Positions 29,692-38,612 are shown, numbered from the stretch's first letter. The stretch: DNA of 64,000 nt from Pseudomonadota bacterium (GCA_023458055.1 JAEXAW010000006.1:62001-126000), one strand, 5' to 3'. Notes: generated from the sequence alone by a model not told the origin. A program made the numbers and translations.

Positions 29692-30976
29692 ATTTTCCGT
29701 TGTGTTGAACCGGCGTCAATTGCTGGCGGGCTTGGGCCTTGCGGGGCTGGGCGGGATGTTGCCCGCGCAACTTCTGGCGCGACCTGCAAGCAAATATCCT
29801 CTGGTGCAAAGCTTCGTCGACGGCTTTGTCGCGCGTGACGAATTGCCCGGTGTTCTGGTGTCAATCGGGCGGGAGTTCGCCGCGCCCGACGTCATGGGTG
29901 CGGGCAGCATCGCCTTTGCCAGCCGGACGCCGGTTAACAAGGATAGCCTCTGGCGCATCTATTCGATGACCAAACCGATCACGGGTATCGCGACCATGAT
30001 GCTGATCGACGAGGGCAAGTTCACGCTCGATACGCCGCTCGGTGATATTCTGCCCAAATTTGCGAGGATGACGGTGCAACTGCAACCCGATGGCCCGCTT
30101 GCTGCGCGTCCCGCCAAGACGGCGATCACGATCCGCCACCTCCTCACCCACACCTCCGGGCTCGGCTATTCGATCATGCAGAAAGGCCCGTTGCGCGAAG
30201 CCTATATCCGCGCCGGGCTGGTGCCCGGACATTTGTCGCGGCTGCCCAATCCGTTCGAGCGCAACTTTCCGAAAGCGGCCAATCTCGAAATCTTTGCCGA
30301 CCGCCTCGCCGCGCTTCCGCTGGTCTATGAGCCCGGGACAAAGTTTAGCTACGGGGTTGGGCTGGACCTGCTGGGGCGGGTGATCGAGGTGGTTTCGGGG
30401 CAGCGGTTCGACCGGTTCCTGAAGACGCGGATGTTCGACCCGCTGGGCATGAACAGCACCGGCTTTTGGGTCGCGCCCAAGGATATCCCGCGTTTTACCG
30501 CCAATTATGGCGTCATGAACGGTATCACGATCCCGATCGATCCGGGCACCAGTTCGGTCTATGCGCGCGATCCCGGGCTTTATGCGGGTGGCGCAGGACT
30601 AGTGTCCTCGGCGCATGATTATGACCGCTTCCTCGCAATGTTGCTCGGGGAGGGCCAGTTGGGGCGCGAACGGCTCTTGTCGGCGAAGACGGCACGGCTT
30701 GCCATGTCCAACCTGTTGCCGGCTGGCGCAGACATCAAGGGGAGTTGGATCGAGGGCTATGGTTTTGGAGCAGGCGGACGGGTCAGCCTCCCGACATCGA
30801 AGGAAGGCGAGGGGCTTTATGGCTGGAACGGCGCGGCGGGCACCATCGGCTGGGTTGACCGCAAGCGGCGCATGCGCGTCACCGGCATGGTGCAGCAGAT
30901 GCCGCTTGATGCCTTTCCGTTCCAATCGAAACTACCCGATATCATCATGCAGCAATTTGCGGATAAGAAGGCTTAA
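29675..30976 (+). CDS. Serine hydrolase of the beta-lactamase/esterase family
   Basis: 433 aa. The N-terminus (LNRRQLLAGLGLAGLGG) has twin arginines and fits a Tat signal. The catalytic SxxK motif is SMTK; the Tyr motif FSYGVG replaces the classical YxN; WNGAAGT near the end takes the place of the KTG region. The pattern is that of class C-like esterases and peptidases rather than a resistance beta-lactamase. Substrate unknown. Its start lies inside the mutY 3' end. Confidence 0.85.
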   Translation: MVSQPEFSVVLNRRQLLAGLGLAGLGGMLPAQLLARPASKYPLVQSFVDGFVARDELPGVLVSIGREFAAPDVMGAGSIAFASRTPVNKDSLWRIYSMTKPITGIATMMLIDEGKFTLDTPLGDILPKFARMTVQLQPDGPLAARPAKTAITIRHLLTHTSGLGYSIMQKGPLREAYIRAGLVPGHLSRLPNPFERNFPKAANLEIFADRLAALPLVYEPGTKFSYGVGLDLLGRVIEVVSGQRFDRFLKTRMFDPLGMNSTGFWVAPKDIPRFTANYGVMNGITIPIDPGTSSVYARDPGLYAGGAGLVSSAHDYDRFLAMLLGEGQLGRERLLSAKTARLAMSNLLPAGADIKGSWIEGYGFGAGGRVSLPTSKEGEGLYGWNGAAGTIGWVDRKRRMRVTGMVQQMPLDAFPFQSKLPDIIMQQFADKKA

Positions 30977-31000
30977 GATTCGAATGAGGAGGGGGCAGAG

Positions 31001-31873
31001 ATGAAACCAATCGCATTTACCGGGGCAGGGATGGACCGCGCCGATCCGTTGCGGGTTGATGCGGACGCGTTAGCCGCGGCCATCGGCTCTCCCTTTTCGC
31101 GGCTGTTGCGCCTCAATGGCCTTGATCCCGAAATTGACGAACAAGGGCGGCTGGTGTGGGGATCGCTGGCCGAAGCCGATCTGGAGGCTGATTTTCTGCT
31201 GCTCGGGGTGCGCGACGGCAAACATTATTTCGCTGCGCTGCCGCCCAAGGGGTTTGAGATTAATGGCCGCTCGCCCGCGGTATGGCGCGTGCTGCCGATG
31301 CTGGAAGATGCGGATATGGCGCTCTATGGCGCCGCGCGCAGCCTGATCGACTGGCATGCGCGCCACCGCTTCTGCGCGGTCTGCGGCACCGAAACGCGGC
31401 CCTATCGCGCAGGTTGGGGGCGGCGCTGCGATACGTGCAATGCCGAACATTTCCCGCGCGTCGATCCGGTGGTGATCATGCTCGCGCAATATGACGGCAA
31501 AGTGCTGCTCGGCCGACAACCGCAATATCCGGCAGGCCGCCTGTCCGCGCTCGCGGGCTTTGTCGAACCGGGCGAATCGCTGGAAGAAGCGGTGCAGCGC
31601 GAATTGAAGGAGGAGGCAGGGGTTGATGCGTTCAACATCCGTTATGTCGCAAGCCAGCCCTGGCCGTTTCCGTCATCGCTGATGGTTGGCTGTATCGCGG
31701 ACGTCACCAGCGACGCGCTGACGATTGATTATACCGAACTGGACGATGCGCAATGGGTCGACCGGGACGGCGTGGAAGCGGCGATGCGCGGCGAACCGGG
31801 AGCGCCCTTCATCGCGCCGCCGCCTTATGCGATTGCGCATAATTTACTTGAATATTGGCTCGCAAATAGTTGA
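31001..31873 (+). CDS. nudC: NAD(H) pyrophosphatase NudC
   Basis: 290 aa Nudix enzyme that splits NADH and can remove NAD caps from RNA. Zinc ribbon: FCAVCGTET and RCDTCNAEHFPR, four Cys. The Nudix box is intact (GFVEPGESLEEAVQRELKEE, then AG), followed by the NudC signature SQPWPFPSSLM. An N-terminal NudC-specific domain is also present. It follows the serine hydrolase by 24 bp with a GGAGG ribosome site. Confidence 0.95.
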   Translation: MKPIAFTGAGMDRADPLRVDADALAAAIGSPFSRLLRLNGLDPEIDEQGRLVWGSLAEADLEADFLLLGVRDGKHYFAALPPKGFEINGRSPAVWRVLPMLEDADMALYGAARSLIDWHARHRFCAVCGTETRPYRAGWGRRCDTCNAEHFPRVDPVVIMLAQYDGKVLLGRQPQYPAGRLSALAGFVEPGESLEEAVQRELKEEAGVDAFNIRYVASQPWPFPSSLMVGCIADVTSDALTIDYTELDDAQWVDRDGVEAAMRGEPGAPFIAPPPYAIAHNLLEYWLANS

Positions 31874-31874
31874 T

Positions 31875-32276
31875 CTAAAACAAGCCTATCTTGGCTAATT
31901 CCTTGGCGAGGGCGGGCGGGAGCGTGGCCGCGCTGCTCTCCCAATCGGGCAAATCTGCGGGTGCGTCCTTGGCGTCAAGATAACGCCAGCCCTGATGCGC
32001 CCGCTTGGGGAGCGGGGCAACCGGCACCAGATGCGGGTCGAGCATGATATAGCTCCGCCCTTCCGGTGCATCCTCGAACCCGAGGATCGGGCTGCGCGCC
32101 GAAATCACATGATTGACGATCCAGTAAAGCGAGCCGCCGACCATCTCGTCAGCGCGCTTGGGACGATAACGGGTGGTGAGGCCGAACGCCCCTCCGCTTT
32201 CTCGCGCGCGGAAACGATCGCGCAGATAGGCAAGGCTTTCGCAGCCATAAGCGATCTTGGTCATATGGAGGGGCAT
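31875..32276 (-). CDS. DUF1489 family protein
   Basis: 133 aa. Matches the alphaproteobacterial DUF1489 pattern as I know it: an N-terminal TKIAYGCESL, RYRPKRADEMVGGSLYWIV and a late GWRYL segment. Function is unknown; it is cytoplasmic. It is convergent with nudC (2 bp between stops). Confidence 0.75.
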   Translation of the reverse strand: MPLHMTKIAYGCESLAYLRDRFRARESGGAFGLTTRYRPKRADEMVGGSLYWIVNHVISARSPILGFEDAPEGRSYIMLDPHLVPVAPLPKRAHQGWRYLDAKDAPADLPDWESSAATLPPALAKELAKIGLF

Positions 32277-32355
32277 AGGGCTAACATGGCGGGTGCTGCG
32301 GTGATTTCAAGCAACGAGGCCAACGCACCTGTCGATTTTGCAAGGGCTCAGCGGA

Positions 32356-33291
32356 TTAGCGCTTCGCCGGAAAGCAGCTTTGCCCCGCAGCAGTGGCCGC
32401 ACGGCAGAAGCTTGCAGCGGCCTCCCGCGTGGGAAAGGCTCCGGCTTGCAGGCGGACAAGGGCCCCTGCTTTGGCATAATGCGCACTATACCCGGAGAAC
32501 GGGGCGCGCCCGGCGAGTTGGGCCCACAGGCTTGCCGCATTGTGCTGGCTTGAAAAGGCGCCGAGCTGCGCGGTCCACGGCCCGCCTGCGGTCACTGGGC
32601 CCGCCGCTGGGGTTGCGATTCTGGCCGGGGCGGGGCGGGGTGCGGCAGCGACCCGTACCGGTTGCGCGGACCCGACCGCTACTACCGGGCCTGCGGGTGG
32701 CACCATCCGGGCGGTGCGCGCTTCGTCGCGCTCCATCTGCACAGCCATGGCGAGGCCCTTTTGGCGCTGATCGAGGGGAATATATTTATCGAGTTCGGCG
32801 AGTCGCGTTGATGCGATGGCGAGACCCTTGGTTGAGGCAAGCTGGATCAGCGCATAAGCGCGCGGCCAATTTTTCGCGACCAGATCGCCGTTAAAGCTTG
32901 CCGTTCCCAGAATATATTGCGCGCGCGCTTCACCGCGTTCGGCGGATTTCAGAATATAGGGCAGCGCTTCGCTGCGTCGGTTCATGTTGAATAAAAGGAT
33001 GCCGAGATTGTCGAACGCTTCGATATGGCCCTGATCCGCCGCGCGTTTGAACCAGGCGACGGCTTGTTCATCGTCCATCGCGACTCCGCGTCCGAGCTTA
33101 TAGGCCTGACCAAGGTTGAATTGGGCGGTGGCATCACCTTTTAGTGCGTCCCCCCGCCATTCGCCGACGGCTGTCGCATAATCGCCGCGCTGCCACGCAT
33201 CATAGCCTGCCTTGACGTCAGCAGAGGCGGGCGGTGCCGCAAGGAGGATCGCCACGACTCCAACGCCTGCGAGCATCGCATGATTACGCAT
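32356..33291 (-). CDS. Sel1-like repeat protein with C-terminal SPOR domain
   Basis: 311 aa. Signal peptide at residues 1-24 (LAGVGVVAILLAAPPASA). Three or four Sel1-like helical repeats follow (GDATAQFNLGQAYKLGRGV, AVAWFKRAADQGHIEAFD, and others), then an Ala/Pro/Val-rich linker and a SPOR domain at about 240-311 (WTAQLGAFSSQHNAASLWAQ ... VRLQAGAFPT). SPOR domains bind denuded septal glycan, so a role at the division site is inferred. It is divergent from the ParA/RHH/SPOR unit across 232 bp. Confidence 0.85.
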   Translation of the reverse strand: MRNHAMLAGVGVVAILLAAPPASADVKAGYDAWQRGDYATAVGEWRGDALKGDATAQFNLGQAYKLGRGVAMDDEQAVAWFKRAADQGHIEAFDNLGILLFNMNRRSEALPYILKSAERGEARAQYILGTASFNGDLVAKNWPRAYALIQLASTKGLAIASTRLAELDKYIPLDQRQKGLAMAVQMERDEARTARMVPPAGPVVAVGSAQPVRVAAAPRPAPARIATPAAGPVTAGGPWTAQLGAFSSQHNAASLWAQLAGRAPFSGYSAHYAKAGALVRLQAGAFPTREAAASFCRAATAAGQSCFPAKR

Positions 33292-33312
33292 ACCAACTCC
33301 CCACTTCCTACC

Positions 33313-33466
33313 GAGTCGCCTTGACGGCCTACCCGCGCGCTTCAAGCCTTGTAATAACAAAAAAATATGAATCCGCCCTATATGTTCCGTCAGCCCCCGA
33401 ATTCCGTTCTGTTGGCGCAAGATCGATCATGACGGCATTAACAAGTTTTCATCGACGTTAACCAGA
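33313..33466. promoter_or_regulatory. Divergent regulatory region between two SPOR loci
   Basis: The 232-bp gap 33292-33523 has two GANTC sites (33313-33317 and 33369-33373) and two TTAAC words exactly 20 bp apart (33438-33442 and 33458-33462, the second reading TTAACCAG). These resemble CcrM and CtrA sites. No promoter consensus is clear. Confidence 0.3.
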
Positions 33467-33523
33467 TTTTAGAAGAATGTGTGCGAACCCCTTTTTCAAG
33501 ATTGATGAACTAAGGGGATTGGT

Positions 33524-34249
33524 GTGCGCGTTCTCGCATTAGCATCGCAAAAAGGTGGCTCGGGTAAGACAACCTTGTCGGGGCATTTGGCCGTTCAGGC
33601 GCAATTGGCTGGCGCAGGTCCGGTCGTATTGATCGACATCGATCCGCAAGGGTCGTTGGCGGATTGGTGGAACGAGCGTGAAGCGGAACTGCCCGCTTTT
33701 GCCCAGACGACTGTGGCGCGACTCGCATCCGACCTTGAAATTCTGCGTCAGCAGGGCTTCAAGCTGGCAGTGATCGATACGCCGCCCGCAATCACCATGG
33801 CGATCCAGAGCGTGATCGGCGTGGCTGAACTCATTGTGGTTCCGACTCGCCCGTCGCCGCACGATTTGCGCGCCGTCGGTGCAACGGTTGACCTGTGCGA
33901 ACGTGCCGGCAAGCCGCTCATCTTCGTGGTGAACGCCGCAACGCCCAAGGCCAAGATTACGTCGGAAGCCGCTGTCGCGCTGTCGCAGCACGGCACCGTG
34001 GCGCCGGTTACGCTGCACCACCGCACCGACTTTGCTGCCTCGATGATCGATGGCCGCACCGTTATGGAAGTCGATCCGGGTGGCAAGTCGTCGCACGAAG
34101 TCCAGGCTCTGTGGACCTATATTTCGGACCGTCTCGAAAAGAATTTCCGCCGCACCGTGTTTGCCGCGCCCGCCGCTGCAACCCCGATGAGTGCGCCCGG
34201 CATGGTCCGTCCGATGGGTGGCTTTGGCCGCCGCGTCGTCGGCCAATAA
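33524..34249 (+). CDS. ParA-family ATPase
   Basis: 241 aa. Deviant Walker A KGGSGKTTL with the signature Lys, Walker A' DIDPQGSLADWW and Walker B AVIDTPP mark the MinD/ParA class, which forms ATP-dependent dimers that bind surfaces or DNA. The last 30 residues (AAPAAATP ... GGFGRR) are an Ala/Gly tail. It starts at a GTG after an AAGGGGAT element. There is no parB gene adjacent; the partner may be the next gene, a ribbon-helix-helix-like protein. The chromosomal ParAB pair would be elsewhere. Confidence 0.9.
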   Translation: MRVLALASQKGGSGKTTLSGHLAVQAQLAGAGPVVLIDIDPQGSLADWWNEREAELPAFAQTTVARLASDLEILRQQGFKLAVIDTPPAITMAIQSVIGVAELIVVPTRPSPHDLRAVGATVDLCERAGKPLIFVVNAATPKAKITSEAAVALSQHGTVAPVTLHHRTDFAASMIDGRTVMEVDPGGKSSHEVQALWTYISDRLEKNFRRTVFAAPAAATPMSAPGMVRPMGGFGRRVVGQ

Positions 34250-34267
34250 GGGAAGGGAAAGAGACCA

Positions 34268-34990
34268 ATGTCCGAACCCAAACCTCTGGCTTCGCTTTCG
34301 GGTAGCCTCTTGGCGCGCAAGGGCGCAGCCAAGCCGGCTATGCGCAGGCAGGGCATGACGGGGACGATGCCTGCGGGCCATCTCCATCAGGACGATCTCG
34401 GCTGGAATGACATGGGTTATGATGTCAATCCGGCGCAGAGCAATGAACAGGCCGAACATCATCGCCTTGAACTGACGCCGATGGTCAGCCCGTCCCACGG
34501 GGCACATGAAGGCGCTGACGCCGATACGAGCGTGCCTGAAGTCGTCCTTCAGCGTCAGGTGCTGGCCGAAAAGCTGAAGCGTCCGGAAGGCAGCCCGATT
34601 ATGGGCGCGCCCGCCATTGTTGAAGGTGTCGTGGCGGATCGCACTGCTGCGCCGTTCGCCCCCGCCAATGGGGCAGAAACTGCTGCAACGGCCTCTGCTT
34701 CACCGACGCCCGCTGCACCCGGAGCAGCAGCAACGGTTTCCGCTGCTGGTGTTGCATCGGTTGCGCCCAAGCTCGCATCGGCTCAGCCGCCGCGCCCGCG
34801 CCGCGTGCCCGGTCTTGGCAGCAAGGCGGCGTTCACGCTGCGTATTGATCCCGAGCGCCATCTGCGTCTGCGGCTTGCAAGCGCGGTGACCCGCCGTTCG
34901 GCTCAGGTCATCCTGATTGACGCGCTTGATAAATATCTGAAGTCCTTGCCGGAAGTTGACGTGCTTGCGCACCAGTTGCCGAACAAGTGA
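34268..34990 (+). CDS. Protein with C-terminal ribbon-helix-helix-like domain
   Basis: 240 aa, of which residues 1-180 look mostly disordered (Ala, Pro, Gly, Ser, with a His/Asp stretch at 38-90). Residues about 185-228 (FTLRIDPERHLRLRLASAVT then RRSAQVILIDALDKYL) fit the short beta-strand plus two-helix pattern of RHH DNA-binding domains. The family assignment is my reading and is moderate. It follows the ParA gene by 18 bp with a GGAAAG ribosome site and precedes the lipoprotein gene by 23 bp. Confidence 0.6.
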   Translation: MSEPKPLASLSGSLLARKGAAKPAMRRQGMTGTMPAGHLHQDDLGWNDMGYDVNPAQSNEQAEHHRLELTPMVSPSHGAHEGADADTSVPEVVLQRQVLAEKLKRPEGSPIMGAPAIVEGVVADRTAAPFAPANGAETAATASASPTPAAPGAAATVSAAGVASVAPKLASAQPPRPRRVPGLGSKAAFTLRIDPERHLRLRLASAVTRRSAQVILIDALDKYLKSLPEVDVLAHQLPNK

Positions 34991-35013
34991 TGACCAATAA
35001 AAAGGGGTAAACC

Positions 35014-36375
35014 ATGTCACGCAATCCTTGGATGCAGATCGCTGTGTCCGCAATGGCGATCGGCCTTGCAACCAGTGGTTGTAGCTCGCTCGGTCTTGGC
35101 GACTATGGTCAGGGCGCGACCAGCAAGCAGTCCGCACTCGCGGCCAAAGCGGCCCAGAAGGGCGATCATTCCAAGGCGATCGGCCATGCGGAAGCTGCAG
35201 TCGCAGCGGATCCGCAAAATGCCGATCTGCGTGCCTCGCTCGCCCAACAATATATGACCGCGGGTCGTTTCGCGTCAGCGGAAGCAAGCTTTGCGGAAGC
35301 GCTCGCGCTTCAAAATAGCCCGCGTACGGCGCTGAACCTCGCGCTCGCCAAGATCGCCAATGGCCGTTCGGGCGATGCGGTTGCGCTGCTCGACAAATAT
35401 CGCGAACAGCTTCCGGCTTCGGATTACGGCTTCGCGCTTGGTCTTGCGGGTGAGCTTGAACGCAGCACGCTCGTGCTCGGCGATGCGGTGCGTCAGCCGG
35501 ATGCGAACGCACGCACGCGCCAGAATCTGGCTTTCGTGCTTGCGATGCAGGGGCGTTGGCTTGAAGCGAAGATCATTGCCGGTCAGGATATCCCTTACGG
35601 AAATATCGGTGATCGCATGGGCCAATGGGCGAGTTATATGCAGGCCGGCTCATCCCGCCAGCTGGTCGCCGGCGTGCTCAATACCAGCGCATCGGCAAAC
35701 GATCCCGGCATGCCGACGCAGCTGGCGCTCAACACCAATCCGGTCGATTTCGCGCCGCAGATGGCGATGTCAGCACCGGCCTCAGGTTATGATCCGGCTC
35801 CGCTCGCGCAATATGCCCCGACGCCGTCGGAAGGCCCAAGCGGCGCGGTTGCCGCTGCTGCTGCACCGTCGGAAGCGGTAGCGCCGGTTGAGACCGTTGC
35901 GGTCGAGTCGGTCGCCGGGACCGCATCGTCAGCGCCGGCTGCACCCTATAAGGTCTCGGTGCAGTTGCCCGCACTCAAGCCTGCGTCGAACAAATCGGCC
36001 AAATTGGCGCCGCTGACCAAGGTTGCGAGCAAGGCTGAAGCCGCGGCGCTCATCGCCAAGGCGCGTAAATCTTCGGGCCTCGCGGTTCAGCTGGGTGCGT
36101 TCAGCAGCATGGCGTCGGCCAAATCGGCCTGGACGCGCATGTCGGCCAAGCATCCCACGCTGCGTGGTTACACGCCGAGCTATGCCGCGGTCACGATCAA
36201 GGGCCGCACTTATGTGCGCCTTGCGGCCAACGGTATTGCCGACAAGCGCGTCGGCTGGGCGCTGTGCCAGCGCGTCAACGGTAACGCAAATCTCTGCGCC
36301 CAGCGTCAGGTCAGCAACACCCAGTTGCAGGCCGGACAGCGCGGCCCCGCGAAAAAGGCGTTGGCCTCGATCTAA
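35014..36375 (+). CDS. TadD-like TPR lipoprotein with SPOR domain
   Basis: 453 aa. Signal peptide ending in lipobox LATSGC (Cys23). TPR-type helical repeats occupy about 35-200; RQNLAFVLAMQGRWLEAK resembles the closing repeat of TadD lipoproteins from Flp-pilus loci. Residues 200-355 are Ala/Pro/Val-rich and disordered. A SPOR domain follows at about 358-430 (GLAVQLGAFSSMASAKSAW ... YVRLAANG). The combination of ParA, a DNA-binding-like protein and a glycan-binding lipoprotein suggests a link between the nucleoid or the pole and the septal wall. That is inference. Confidence 0.85.
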   Translation: MSRNPWMQIAVSAMAIGLATSGCSSLGLGDYGQGATSKQSALAAKAAQKGDHSKAIGHAEAAVAADPQNADLRASLAQQYMTAGRFASAEASFAEALALQNSPRTALNLALAKIANGRSGDAVALLDKYREQLPASDYGFALGLAGELERSTLVLGDAVRQPDANARTRQNLAFVLAMQGRWLEAKIIAGQDIPYGNIGDRMGQWASYMQAGSSRQLVAGVLNTSASANDPGMPTQLALNTNPVDFAPQMAMSAPASGYDPAPLAQYAPTPSEGPSGAVAAAAAPSEAVAPVETVAVESVAGTASSAPAAPYKVSVQLPALKPASNKSAKLAPLTKVASKAEAAALIAKARKSSGLAVQLGAFSSMASAKSAWTRMSAKHPTLRGYTPSYAAVTIKGRTYVRLAANGIADKRVGWALCQRVNGNANLCAQRQVSNTQLQAGQRGPAKKALASI

Positions 36376-36411
36376 GCTTTTCCCGGTTTTACCCGGCAGT
36401 CAGAAGGGCGG

Positions 36412-37620
36412 TCAGCGGATGCGTTGGCCGCCCTTCCACATGGCGGTGACGCGGCCCTGAACCGGCAGTTTGTCGAACGGGGTGTTGCCCGCGGTTGCGG
36501 CCATCTTGTCGCTGTCAATCACCCATGGCGTGCCATCGTCGACAAGGATGAGGTCGGCCTCGGCTCCTGCATCCAGTGTGCCAGCGTTGACTCCCAGGAT
36601 TTGGGCCGGGTTGGCGGCGAGCAACTCGAACAAGCGCGCCATATCGATATGCCCGTCGCGCACAAGATTGAGCGACAGAGCGAGCAGGCTTTCTGCGCCC
36701 GCCATGCCGGGGGCCGCGTCTGCGAAGGGGAGGCGCTTATCCTCCGGCCCGCGCGGGTCGTGGCCGGAAGACAGAATATCAATTGTTCCATCAGCAATGG
36801 CGGCAAGGCAGGCCTGCCGGTCGGCTTCGCTCCGCAACGGCGGTTGCAGTCTAGCAAAGGTGCGGAAGTCGGTTACCTCGCGGTCGGAGAGAAACAGATG
36901 CGCGGGCGTAATGCCGCAGGTGACGGGGAGTCCGGCGCGTTTGGCGGCGCGGACGAGATCCAGGGCTTTTGCTGTGGTGAGCTGGCGGAAATGCAGCGCG
37001 GCTCCGGTTTCCTCGACCAACGCAAGGTCACGCGCGACCGCGATGGCTTCGGCGGCGGCGGGAGCCGAAGCGAGCCCCAGCCGGGCCGCCGTCTCGCCAT
37101 CGGTCGCGACCGCATTATGGGTGAGGCCTTCATCTTCGGCATGGGCGATCACCGTCAGCCCGAGCGCCTTGGCATATTGGAGTACGCGCAGCATCGTGCC
37201 GCTATCGGCAATGCGGGTGCGCCCGGTAGCAACCGCCCGCGCACCCGCCCCCTTCATCATGCCGATTTCAGCAAGTTCGCGGCCCTCAAGCCCGCGCGTG
37301 GCGGCGGCGAGGGGGTGTACCCAAAGGTCGGGCTTGCCGCCCTTGGCCGCGCGCTCGATCAGGCCTGCATCGTCGAACGGCCGCGATTGATCGGGCATGA
37401 GTGCGGCGCGGGTAATTCCGCCGAAATGGAAGGCGGGCTTGTCGGTCGCGAACACGCCCAGATCTATGATGCCGGGCGCGATCCATTTTTCGCCCGCGTC
37501 GACCGTTTCGGCATCTTCCGGAGCAGAGGCGGCAATCTTGCCGTCGATCACGCTCACCGGCAGGTCTACGCCATCGACACGGCGGGCATTGGTGATGGTG
37601 AAGGGTTGATGCGATTTCAT
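36412..37620 (-). CDS. Dihydroorotase-like protein without the metal site (PyrC')
   Basis: 402 aa. The amidohydrolase fold is present (VIAHAEDEGLTHNA, VTCGITPAHLFLS, GMAGAESLLALSL), but the metal ligands are replaced. At the place of the HxH motif the protein reads PGIIDLGVF (G55 and F57). The C-terminal DH motif reads SSGHDPR (the Asp is G286), and the late Glu and His of the EVTPHHL motif are Gly and Ala. It is therefore not expected to close dihydroorotate. Inactive PyrC' proteins bound to aspartate carbamoyltransferase are known in Pseudomonas; the 4-bp overlap with pyrB supports the same role. A functional pyrC must lie elsewhere. Confidence 0.88.
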   Translation of the reverse strand: MKSHQPFTITNARRVDGVDLPVSVIDGKIAASAPEDAETVDAGEKWIAPGIIDLGVFATDKPAFHFGGITRAALMPDQSRPFDDAGLIERAAKGGKPDLWVHPLAAATRGLEGRELAEIGMMKGAGARAVATGRTRIADSGTMLRVLQYAKALGLTVIAHAEDEGLTHNAVATDGETAARLGLASAPAAAEAIAVARDLALVEETGAALHFRQLTTAKALDLVRAAKRAGLPVTCGITPAHLFLSDREVTDFRTFARLQPPLRSEADRQACLAAIADGTIDILSSGHDPRGPEDKRLPFADAAPGMAGAESLLALSLNLVRDGHIDMARLFELLAANPAQILGVNAGTLDAGAEADLILVDDGTPWVIDSDKMAATAGNTPFDKLPVQGRVTAMWKGGQRIR

Positions 37621-38612
37621 TGCCAGCCCTCCACTCCGCGTCCCTTGCGGGTGAGGACGTCAAGACAAGCCATGCGCACCGCAACCCCCATCTCGACTTG
37701 CTCGGTGACGGCGGATCGCACCGGATCATCCGCGATGCTCGAGACAATCTCGACGCCGCGGTTCATTGGCCCCGGATGCATCACCAGCGCGTCGGGCTTG
37801 GCCGTTTCAAGTCGCGCGGGCGTCAAGCCGTAGAGCATATGATATTCGCGCGCGGACGGGAGATAGGCCCCGTCCATCCGCTCATTCTGGAGCCGCAGCA
37901 TCATCACCACATCGGCGTCGGCAAGCCCCTCGTTCATATCGGTAAAGGGCGTCGCGCCCAACAGGTCAATGTCCTTGGGGATCAGCGTCGGCGGGCCGAC
38001 CACGCGGACCTGCGCGCCCAAGGTCGAGAGCGCAATGATGTTCGAGCGCGCCACGCGGCTGTGCAAAATGTCCCCGCAAATAGCGACAATCTGCCCCTCG
38101 ACATGGCCCTTGCGGCGGCGGATGGTGAGCGCATCAAGCAGCGCCTGGGTCGGATGCTCATGACGGCCATCGCCGGCATTGAGTACCGGGCAATCAACCT
38201 TGTCGGCGATCAGCTGGACCGCGCCCGAACTTGCGTGGCGGATGACAATCGCATCGGCGCGCATTGCGTTCAGCGTCATCGCGGTATCAATCAGCGTCTC
38301 GCCCTTTTTGACGCTCGATTGCGCGGCGTGCATATTGACCACGTCTGCACCGAGCCGCTTGCCGGCAATTTCGAACGACAACAAAGTACGCGTCGAATTT
38401 TCAAAAAAGGCGTTGATGATGGTGAGGCCGCGCAACCGGTCATCATGCTTGGCCGCACTCGCGCGGTTCAAATCAACCCATTGCTCGGCTTCGTCCATGA
38501 GGAAACGGATTTCCCATGGCTGAAGTTTCGCCATGCCGGTGAGATGACGATGCGGAAACGCCGCCGACCCGTGCGGGTAGGGGCTGGGCGGAGGGGAAGC
38601 TTGGGCTGTCAT
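37617..38612 (-). CDS. pyrB: Aspartate carbamoyltransferase catalytic subunit
   Basis: 331 aa. Forms N-carbamoyl-aspartate from carbamoyl phosphate and aspartate, the committed step of pyrimidine synthesis. Carbamoyl-phosphate motif FFENSTRTL, HPTQALLDAL and the MLRLQNERM aspartate region are intact. ATG at 38612 is chosen. It precedes the dead dihydroorotase homologue with an ATGA overlap (37617-37620). No regulatory-subunit gene pyrI is visible. Confidence 0.95.
   Translation of the reverse strand: MTAQASPPPSPYPHGSAAFPHRHLTGMAKLQPWEIRFLMDEAEQWVDLNRASAAKHDDRLRGLTIINAFFENSTRTLLSFEIAGKRLGADVVNMHAAQSSVKKGETLIDTAMTLNAMRADAIVIRHASSGAVQLIADKVDCPVLNAGDGRHEHPTQALLDALTIRRRKGHVEGQIVAICGDILHSRVARSNIIALSTLGAQVRVVGPPTLIPKDIDLLGATPFTDMNEGLADADVVMMLRLQNERMDGAYLPSAREYHMLYGLTPARLETAKPDALVMHPGPMNRGVEIVSSIADDPVRSAVTEQVEMGVAVRMACLDVLTRKGRGVEGWQ

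Noticed and set aside
33524..36375. A tad/Flp-pilus locus
   Set aside because: A TadD-like lipoprotein and a ParA-type ATPase are present, but no TadA, TadB/C, RcpA or pilin gene is nearby, and the lipoprotein has a SPOR domain.
36424..37833. 469-codon plus-strand frame opposite the pyrC-like and pyrB genes
   Set aside because: The minus-strand genes are clear; this is a codon shadow.
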